Origin: an uncultured Prevotellaceae bacterium
GTDB taxonomy: Bacteria > Bacteroidota > Bacteroidia > Bacteroidales > Bacteroidaceae
Assembly (NCBI GenBank): GCA_902784615.1
Contig: CACZVN010000004.1
Span: 1 to 64,000 of the forward strand
DNA length: 64,000 bases
Reading direction: 5' to 3'
The translations under genes were made by a program, and so were the position numbers. Positions 58,136-64,000 of the stretch are shown here, piece after piece (the first letter of the stretch is position 1; each line of letters begins with the position of its first letter). Under the pieces are notes generated by a model. It was not told the DNA's origin and did no database searches. It worked only from the letters and a program-made list of their open reading frames with translations.

Positions 58136-60865
58136 ATGAGGCGTGTGTTATGTATGATGATTCTGTTGACAGCTGCTTTCTCCGCAAGATCGCAGCATAC
58201 TTTTCGTGGCACGTCGCTTTCGGAGGCTTTGATCGCTCTCGACAATTCGTCGAAACGCTATAACATCACGTTCGTCTATGATGAGTTGGAGGATTTTACT
58301 GTCAGCAAAACCATCCCTCAAAGTCGCTCTCTGCCTGATGCCGTCAGAGAGGTTTGTGGCTTCTATCCTGTGAGGGTCGTCGTACAAGGAAGGGAGATTT
58401 TCGTGGAATGTACCCAGAAAGACCGTATGAAACTGAAGGGACGGCTTGTGGATGACAATAATCAGCCAGTGGTCTATGCCAATATCGCACTATTCAGTAC
58501 GGAAGACTCTACCTTGATAGGTGGAGGTGTGAGCAATGAGGCAGGTCACTTTGTGATTCCTTGTAGTGCTGAGCGCGCTTTGGTGCGTATCAGTTGTGTG
58601 GGCTTCAAGACCATCAAGCGCCTGATGCCCATCAGTCAGGTAGGCACTATTCGGATGCAGGTGGCTGACCATTATCTGCACAATGTGAATGTCAAGGGCG
58701 TGGTTCTTGTGATCCGTTATGATTCTGATCGTCTTCAGTATGTTGTGGCTGACGATCCCTTTGCCCAGGGACAGAGTGTTCTGGAACTGATGAATAGAGT
58801 GCCGATGGTCACGCTGTCAGGAGGCCGTGCCAGTATCCTTGGAAAAGGTCTGGCCAGATGGATGCTCGACGGAAGGGTGTTGGATGATAGCAGCGAGATG
58901 ATCCCTCGCAAACTCTGGTCGATGCGCGCTGAGGACATCGAACGCATAGAGGTCATCACCCTGCCCGTGGGCTCCAATATGGTTGATGGTAGTGGAGGCT
59001 ATATCAATATTGTCACCAGACGGGATCAAACCCTCGGATGGCGAGGTGACCTGACAGGAGAACTCATCTCCAAGGACGACTTGAACTGGCGATATAGTGG
59101 AAACGTGAGTTATGCCACCAAGCGCCTTGATGCCTCACTTGATATCTATGGCAATCGCCTGACAGAGCGCTTAGATGCCACAACGACTTACGAGCGCCCT
59201 CATGAGTTCGTGAAGCGTTCTGACAGTCGGGATGAAGAGCAGGATAGGGAGTACGGGACCAATCTGATGCTGCACTATCAGTTGACACCACAATGGGAGA
59301 TCGGTGCTATGCTGTCATACAGGCAGAATTGTGACCATCATGATATGACGGATGCTGATCGAGTGCGCTTCAACGTCAATTATGCGCCATTCTCAGGACT
59401 TGGCCCGAATATCAAGGATTATACCATGGCCTCGGCTTCCTCTTTGTCGCCAGTAGGGGCTATGCACACCACAGCCCTGACGGCTTTCAGTGACCTTATG
59501 CTCGATACGTTGGGCAAACAGGCCAATCTCACGTATAACTTCTATCATAAGTCGGGCACTCGGGGCTCCGTCATGGAGGGCGATGCCAATATCCCCGTGT
59601 ATTACTATTCCTCCAGTGATCCTTATCATGTATCCAACACCTTCGAACTGGATACGGACTATAAGATCCACTCCCTGAAACTCGACTTCACGTTGCCTTT
59701 CCCATTTGCCAAGGTAGAGACGGGATTGGCCTATACCGATATCGACAATACGGTGCTCAAAAGTCAGGAACAGTCTTCCAACATTGATGTTGATGGCGTC
59801 TATCGGAATAACAGTTATCGCTATCAGGAACGGAGTGCGATGGGCTATCTGATTTTAAGCAGGCAGCTGCATCCGAGGCTTTCTGCTACTATCGGCATGC
59901 ATCTGGAGCACTCTTGGCTGACAGGAGAGGACAGGGATATGACCAAAAGCCGTAAGACCAAGCAGACATTCACAAAACTATTGCCAACCCTCTCTGCCAA
60001 TTATCAGTTGGGCAGTCGCCAACAGCTCGTGTTACAGATGGGCAGGAACATCAATCGTCCTGACTTCGATGAGTTGAATCAGGTGCCTGTCTATGTCACC
60101 ATGACCAACCTGATAGTGGGTAATCCCTCGCTCATACCTGGAACGACTGATTACGCAGAATTGTCTTATCGCCACTCCTGTGGCCTTTATGCCAACCTCT
60201 GGTATCGTCATGGCAAGAATCAGACGGAATGGGTCACCAGTTTCCAGATAGACCAGGGACCAAGATACCGTTTGGAATCGCAGACCACCAAGCCAGAGAA
60301 CTGGCTGGACGAACAGCAGGCAGGTCTCTACCTTCGTTATCAGCAACGATTCTTGCCGTGGTTGAACACCATCGTTGAGGGCGATCTGTATTATTATCAT
60401 GGCGGTTCTTCGCGCTCAGAACTGAGCCGAAACGAGGATGCCGTCTTTAATCCCTATATGCCTGACCTGCATGGTTGGGGAGAGCATGCAGCACTCTCTG
60501 CCGATGTCTTTTTGAATCCTCAGCACACCCTTTTGCTGAATGCCCGCTATGACCACTGGTTCCGCCAGTTAGAGAAGATGACAGATATCGGTGCCTTTGG
60601 CTATGCCTCTTTTGCCCTGCGCTATTCCTTGTTGGACGATCGTCTGAAACTATCGTTGGTGGCCCATGATCCGTTCCGTCAGCATGTATCAGACATCACG
60701 CGTTCGTACAACTGGTTTACAGAGTGTATCCATACTGTCCACCATTCGCAGTTCGTCAGCCTGACGGCCTCCTACGCATTGGGTGGCAAGAAGGTGCGTC
60801 GCAACTATCGTGATAAGAAGGATTCGGAGACGCAGCGTGCAGAGAAACGTAAATCGATACAATAG
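58136..60865 (+). CDS. Outer-membrane signalling barrel with STN domain, module 2
   Basis: A 909-residue paralogue of the 36303 protein. Signal peptide (1 to about 20) precedes an STN domain (LSEALIALDNSSKRYNITFVY, YDELEDFTV, VREVCGFYPVRV), CarboxypepD_reg (LKGRLVDDNNQPVVYANIALF), a plug with RVPMVTLSGGRASILGKGLARWMLDG and a barrel. The C-terminus is basic (RRNYRDKKDSE), unlike a normal terminal barrel strand. It starts 2 nt after the anti-sigma stop. Ligand unknown; the upstream B12 riboswitch raises, but does not prove, a corrinoid link. Confidence 0.87.
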   Translation: MRRVLCMMILLTAAFSARSQHTFRGTSLSEALIALDNSSKRYNITFVYDELEDFTVSKTIPQSRSLPDAVREVCGFYPVRVVVQGREIFVECTQKDRMKLKGRLVDDNNQPVVYANIALFSTEDSTLIGGGVSNEAGHFVIPCSAERALVRISCVGFKTIKRLMPISQVGTIRMQVADHYLHNVNVKGVVLVIRYDSDRLQYVVADDPFAQGQSVLELMNRVPMVTLSGGRASILGKGLARWMLDGRVLDDSSEMIPRKLWSMRAEDIERIEVITLPVGSNMVDGSGGYINIVTRRDQTLGWRGDLTGELISKDDLNWRYSGNVSYATKRLDASLDIYGNRLTERLDATTTYERPHEFVKRSDSRDEEQDREYGTNLMLHYQLTPQWEIGAMLSYRQNCDHHDMTDADRVRFNVNYAPFSGLGPNIKDYTMASASSLSPVGAMHTTALTAFSDLMLDTLGKQANLTYNFYHKSGTRGSVMEGDANIPVYYYSSSDPYHVSNTFELDTDYKIHSLKLDFTLPFPFAKVETGLAYTDIDNTVLKSQEQSSNIDVDGVYRNNSYRYQERSAMGYLILSRQLHPRLSATIGMHLEHSWLTGEDRDMTKSRKTKQTFTKLLPTLSANYQLGSRQQLVLQMGRNINRPDFDELNQVPVYVTMTNLIVGNPSLIPGTTDYAELSYRHSCGLYANLWYRHGKNQTEWVTSFQIDQGPRYRLESQTTKPENWLDEQQAGLYLRYQQRFLPWLNTIVEGDLYYYHGGSSRSELSRNEDAVFNPYMPDLHGWGEHAALSADVFLNPQHTLLLNARYDHWFRQLEKMTDIGAFGYASFALRYSLLDDRLKLSLVAHDPFRQHVSDITRSYNWFTECIHTVHHSQFVSLTASYALGGKKVRRNYRDKKDSETQRAEKRKSIQ

Positions 60866-60869
60866 AACT

Positions 60870-62099
60870 ATGGATATGAAAAAGGTGAAAACATATTTGC
60901 TGCTCCTGATGGCTATGACGCTCGTCTGTGGATGCAGCGACGAGGTGGAAATAACTGAAGAAAGACTGGCTTATGAGCCTTACGATGCCAAGATCGATGG
61001 TATCTGCTATCAGCTATCCGATAGTAAGACGGCTATTGTCTCTGCAGGAAATGTCTATTATTCTGGCGATGTTGTCATACCTGCAACCGTTGAATACAAG
61101 GGAGATTCATATCGGGTGACGGGTATCTCAGAAAAGGCCTTTGCCTCTTGTGAACAACTGCATTCTGTCGTACTGCCTGAAGGTATTACGTCTATTCCTT
61201 CCCGTATGTGTGCCTGGTGTTATAATCTGAAATCTGTGACGCTTCCGTCGTCTATTACCACCATTGGTAACGAGGCCTTCTCCAACTGTACGTCCCTAAC
61301 CTCTGTCACCATCCCCGACGGGGTGGAGGAGATTGGCGAGAGTGCTTTCTTCTGTTGTATGTCGCTCACTTCGCTTTCACTTCCCAATAGTGTGAAAACC
61401 ATCAAATGGCGTGCCTTTACAGGTTGCGCTAATCTTACCTCAGTGTCGTTGCCTAAGAATCTGACAAGAATCCCCTCAGAGTGCTTTGCCCATTGTTCCA
61501 GGCTTTCTTCAGTCTCGATTCCTGAGGGTGTCATCTATATCTCTAACCATAGTTTCTCTCATTGCATCTCGCTGACACAGCTCACGCTGCCAGAATCGCT
61601 GAAGTCTATGGATAGGGGCGTGTTCGAGAACTGCACTGGTCTCACGTCCATCACGATTCCTGAGGGTGTAGAACAACTCGGTGCCTTACTGTTCGCTGAG
61701 TGTACCCATCTGACATCGGTGGAGTGGCATCCCCAGATGGTCCCTGAGGGTGCCTTCAAAAACTGCACGGGGCTCGTGGAAGTCAAAGTGCCAGAAGGTG
61801 TCACCCATATACAGGCCAATGCCTACGATGGCTGCAGTAACCTATCGACACTCACGCTCCCTGGCACCTTGGAAACCATCTCGCCAGGGGCTTTCAAGGA
61901 CTGCGGCAGCCTGAAGGATGTCTATTGTCTTTGCCTCTATGTCCCTACGCTGCCATTCCCCGCGGAATCTACTACCGACCTGATCTTCGAGAACACGGAC
62001 CTCAGCACTGCTACCCTTCATGTTCCCGCCTCCGCCTTGGACACCTACCAAACATCATCGCCATGGAGTGATTTCGGCCAAATCGTCACCCTTCCATAA
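60870..62099 (+). CDS. BspA-like leucine-rich-repeat lipoprotein
   Basis: 409 residues from ATG 60870; the open frame reaches back to 60783, but 60870 gives the proper signal with Cys22 (LVCGC). An N-terminal beta segment (YDAKIDGICYQLSDSKT) is followed by about ten LRR_5 repeats of the pattern LTSVTIPDGVEEIGESAFFCC. BspA-like proteins are surface proteins that bind host or matrix components. It is 4 nt after the barrel gene, so it may belong to ECF module 2. The incomplete protein at the window end has the same opening. Confidence 0.9.
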   Translation: MDMKKVKTYLLLLMAMTLVCGCSDEVEITEERLAYEPYDAKIDGICYQLSDSKTAIVSAGNVYYSGDVVIPATVEYKGDSYRVTGISEKAFASCEQLHSVVLPEGITSIPSRMCAWCYNLKSVTLPSSITTIGNEAFSNCTSLTSVTIPDGVEEIGESAFFCCMSLTSLSLPNSVKTIKWRAFTGCANLTSVSLPKNLTRIPSECFAHCSRLSSVSIPEGVIYISNHSFSHCISLTQLTLPESLKSMDRGVFENCTGLTSITIPEGVEQLGALLFAECTHLTSVEWHPQMVPEGAFKNCTGLVEVKVPEGVTHIQANAYDGCSNLSTLTLPGTLETISPGAFKDCGSLKDVYCLCLYVPTLPFPAESTTDLIFENTDLSTATLHVPASALDTYQTSSPWSDFGQIVTLP

Positions 62100-62125
62100 C
62101 TTTTCTGGACCTGAGGGGTAGGAAT

Positions 62126-62159
62126 TTGTCTTCTTACTCGTCTTATATATAGAAGACAA
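62126..62159 (+). promoter_or_regulatory. Inverted repeat upstream of the CotH-like gene
   Basis: Arms TTGTCTTCT and AGAAGACAA (9 bp, perfect) are separated by 16 nt, about 40 bp before the CotH-like ATG. Possible operator or weak terminator; no T tract follows. Confidence 0.4.
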
Positions 62160-62200
62160 TGATGACCGAAAAGGTCGTGATGAAGTAATCTTGGTTGTTT

Positions 62201-63520
62201 ATGAAGAAACTAATGACGGCACTGGAAACAGTGTTGCAGGCCCACTTTATGCCTGCGTTTTTAGTACAAATATGCCTCTTTGGCTTATTTTCGTGTGGGG
62301 ATGATTATGTCGGTATTATTAGTCCGGAGCCAATGCCGTCACCAGTTATAGACAGTACCCGCTTGTATTTATATACAGGTTTACCAGTCTGCTATATCAC
62401 GACGCGTGATAGCGTAGAAATCAAGTCGAGGGCTAAGTATGTGGAGGCTACTTTATGTATTGTCCAGAATGGACGGACTCTGTTTGAGGATACTTTACTC
62501 AGGATCAAAGGACGTGGGCAGGCTAGTTGGACATCTATGTTCCCCAAGCGTCCCTACAAACTGAAACTGAGTAGTAAGCATGAATTACTTGGGATGTCTG
62601 CAAACAAACATTTTGTCTTGCTTGCGAATTATACCGATAAATCGCTGATGAGAACAGCGATTGGCTTCAAGGTCGGAGAACTATTGGAGCGAGAATGGAC
62701 TCCTCAAAGCCGTTTCGTGGAATTGGTACTGAATGGGGAACATCTGGGGAACTATCAACTGACGGAATCTGTGAGGGCAGGAAAGCATCGGATTAATGTT
62801 AGTTCTTCTGGTCTGATCTTGGAATACCTATATCCTGAAAGAGTGGTGGAGGAGCCTTTCTATTTCATAACGAAGAGTTTCCATTTAGGATATGGCTTTA
62901 AATATCCGGATGAGGATGTTATGACAGAGGAACGTGTAGAATATGCAGCAGACTTGATGGACCGGTTTGAACGGCAACTGACAGATTCCAATAGCGTAAC
63001 AGGCTTTACCGACTTTATCGACTTGGAGTCTTGGGCGAAGTGGTACTATCACCTGAACATCCTCATGCAGAGGGAGTATAATATCTATTATGTGAAATAT
63101 GACAATACGGACAATAGCAAGATCTGTCTTGGGCCACTCTGGGATTTTGAATGGAGTCTGGGAGTCGGATATGATGACGGGAAGGAGCGGCCCTCTAAGG
63201 ATCATTACTTGGTGACGGAGAAGTATTTCAGGAAGTTGGTTGAGTCTCCGCTTTTCATGGCAGAAGTCGCAAAGATACATCGCCAATACGGGAAGCGAGT
63301 TAGAGAGGGAGTGCTGCGATACTACGACAAACTCAGCGACTATCTCCGTAAATCTCAAGAGTTGAATTTCAAATGTTGGCCTATTCTGGATGAACGTATA
63401 TCTGTCGGCGGTTATCCTCTTGGTTCATGGGAGAAGGAAGTTGCATGTGACCGGCAGTTTTTCATTGACCATTATGACTATCTGGATAACCTCTTAGTTC
63501 CATTATGCAGAGAGGATTAA
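62201..63520 (+). CDS. CotH-like kinase family lipoprotein
   Basis: A 439-residue exported protein. The N-terminal hydrophobic segment ends at a lipobox (LFSC, Cys32). The CotH domain has RIKGRGQASWTSMFPKRPYKLKLS, LLANYTDKSLMRTAIGFKV, LNGEHLGNYQLTESV and WDFEWSLGVGYDD, with the residues expected for the atypical protein-kinase fold (Lys, Asp, Asp). Bacillus CotH phosphorylates spore-coat proteins; Bacteroidetes members are surface lipoproteins of unknown target. I chose ATG 62201. It sits between two BspA-like genes, suggesting surface modification as a joint theme. Confidence 0.87.
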   Translation: MKKLMTALETVLQAHFMPAFLVQICLFGLFSCGDDYVGIISPEPMPSPVIDSTRLYLYTGLPVCYITTRDSVEIKSRAKYVEATLCIVQNGRTLFEDTLLRIKGRGQASWTSMFPKRPYKLKLSSKHELLGMSANKHFVLLANYTDKSLMRTAIGFKVGELLEREWTPQSRFVELVLNGEHLGNYQLTESVRAGKHRINVSSSGLILEYLYPERVVEEPFYFITKSFHLGYGFKYPDEDVMTEERVEYAADLMDRFERQLTDSNSVTGFTDFIDLESWAKWYYHLNILMQREYNIYYVKYDNTDNSKICLGPLWDFEWSLGVGYDDGKERPSKDHYLVTEKYFRKLVESPLFMAEVAKIHRQYGKRVREGVLRYYDKLSDYLRKSQELNFKCWPILDERISVGGYPLGSWEKEVACDRQFFIDHYDYLDNLLVPLCRED

Positions 63521-63532
63521 ATAAAATGGGTA

Positions 63533-63564
63533 TAAGCAATACTTTTCTGATAAAAAGTTGCTTA
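63533..63564 (+). terminator. Possible terminator after the CotH-like gene
   Basis: Hairpin TAAGCAA-bulge-CTTTT / AAAAG-TTGCTTA with a short loop (7 + 5 bp). No strong T tract follows, so efficiency is uncertain. Confidence 0.4.
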
Positions 63565-63580
63565 TGTGTAACAATTTTGT

Positions 63581-63588
63581 TATTTTTG
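63581..63588 (+). promoter_or_regulatory. -7 promoter element of the last gene
   Basis: TATTTTTG matches TAnnTTTG, about 53 nt before the ATG at 63641. Confidence 0.6.
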
Positions 63589-63640
63589 CCCACTGTTAGG
63601 GGTTGGTTTTTATCATCATAACCGTCTTTATAATGAGAAA

Positions 63641-64000
63641 ATGGTAAAATATATGAAGCATTTAGTGATAGCATTCCTGCTGGCCCTGCTGCCGATGGTG
63701 GCTGAGGCCTACGATGTCAAGATTGATGGCATCTATTACAATCTGGTGAAGAAGGCAAATATCGCCGAGGTCGTTGAAGGCGACGAGCCATACGAGGGGG
63801 ATGTGAATATTCCATCGACGTTCACGTACGACGGGGTGGATTATGCGGTAACTGCTATCTCGGGCGGTATCTTCAGAATGACAAATATTACCTCTATCAC
63901 GATTCCTGATGGCGTGAAGGAGATTGGTGAAGACGATTTTAAAGATTGCAAGTTGCTCAGGTCCGTCAAACTGCCAGAAGGGCTGAGAGCCATCAGGGAT
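63641..64000 (+). CDS. BspA-like leucine-rich-repeat protein (5' part only)
   Basis: The open frame from ATG 63641 (or 63653) runs off the window edge. A signal peptide (MKHLVIAFLLALLPMVAEA) is followed by YDVKIDGIYYNLVKKANIAEVV and the first LRR_5 repeats (NITSITIPDGVKEIGEDDF, LRSVKLPEGLRAI). The opening is like the BspA-like lipoprotein at 60870, but no lipobox Cys is present, so it may use another anchor or be secreted. Confidence 0.88.
   Translation, partial: MVKYMKHLVIAFLLALLPMVAEAYDVKIDGIYYNLVKKANIAEVVEGDEPYEGDVNIPSTFTYDGVDYAVTAISGGIFRMTNITSITIPDGVKEIGEDDFKDCKLLRSVKLPEGLRAIRD

Noticed and set aside
1-64000. CRISPR arrays, rRNA, tRNA genes, prophage or intact insertion sequences
   Set aside because: Reading both strands I found no regularly spaced repeats, no rRNA-like or cloverleaf sequence I could support, and no transposase, integrase or phage structural proteins.

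Overview
The window reads as a chromosomal segment of a Bacteroidales bacterium, most like Prevotella and relatives. Nearly every transcription unit is preceded by the Bacteroidetes -7 promoter element TAnnTTTG. Shine-Dalgarno sites are weak, and lipoproteins, TonB-type barrels, BspA-like leucine-rich repeats and ECF sigma/anti-sigma pairs are plentiful. I see no rRNA, tRNA, CRISPR array, phage or intact transposase. The genus is inferred from these traits only.

Layout. 0-9 kb: a gene end, a type B carboxylesterase lipoprotein, a lone PD-(D/E)XK nuclease, a cobalamin uptake operon (btuB, a BtuG-like surface propeller, a BtuF-like binding protein; no btuCD here), an intergenic structured repeat (copy A) and a histidine-type phosphatase. 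9-18.6 kb: GH3-like protein, Ig-like lipoprotein and DUF3108 protein (one operon); ruvB-coaD-ybeY; a bile-acid-type Na+ symporter; a DUF2207 protein with LemA. 18.7-21.4 kb: anaerobic ribonucleotide reductase nrdD-nrdG. 21.3-31.3 kb: a two-component system beside a MacAB/TolC-like efflux set (TolC-like, periplasmic adaptor, two FtsX/MacB permeases, ATPase), with structured repeat copy B in the middle. 31.3-35.1 kb: a graveyard of gene fragments (nrdG, a small CarboxypepD_reg-type protein, an ECF sigma factor) among small secreted proteins and a HAD lipoprotein. 35.2-41.5 kb: ECF sigma, compact anti-sigma and STN-barrel module, then another barrel. 41.5-44.6 kb: LytS/LytTR two-component pair with a CE2-type esterase. 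44.6-48.6 kb: dus, DUF2851, dprA, a DUF4468-like protein. 48.7-53.6 kb: a near-complete pantothenate-to-CoA operon panB-panC-panD-coaBC-coaX plus a DUF2520 oxidoreductase. 53.7-56.5 kb: dapB, lepB, wbqC-like. 56.5-64 kb: a cobalamin riboswitch with no normal target gene, a second ECF/anti-sigma/STN-barrel module, a BspA-like LRR lipoprotein, a CotH-like lipoprotein and the start of a second BspA-like protein.

Four things stand out. (1) A well-formed B12 riboswitch (about 56.58-56.78 kb) leads only to a 29-codon ORF and a strong terminator, while the btuB operon in the same window has a 50-nt leader with no riboswitch. (2) Three coding sequences (histidine kinase, TolC-like, LytTR regulator) each carry a 63-69-nt REP-like palindrome with a shared GGGGAC core and variable, self-complementary stems, and all three reading frames stay open. 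(3) Two copies of a 220-nt intergenic element share their left flank but have different long hairpin stems, each self-complementary, one a perfect 30-bp inverted repeat. (4) The efflux operons carry two copies of one operator-promoter with identical geometry: half-site, 23 bp, 17-bp palindrome, 26 nt, -33 TTG, 20 nt, -7 box. That gives a specific prediction for the regulon of the adjacent two-component system.
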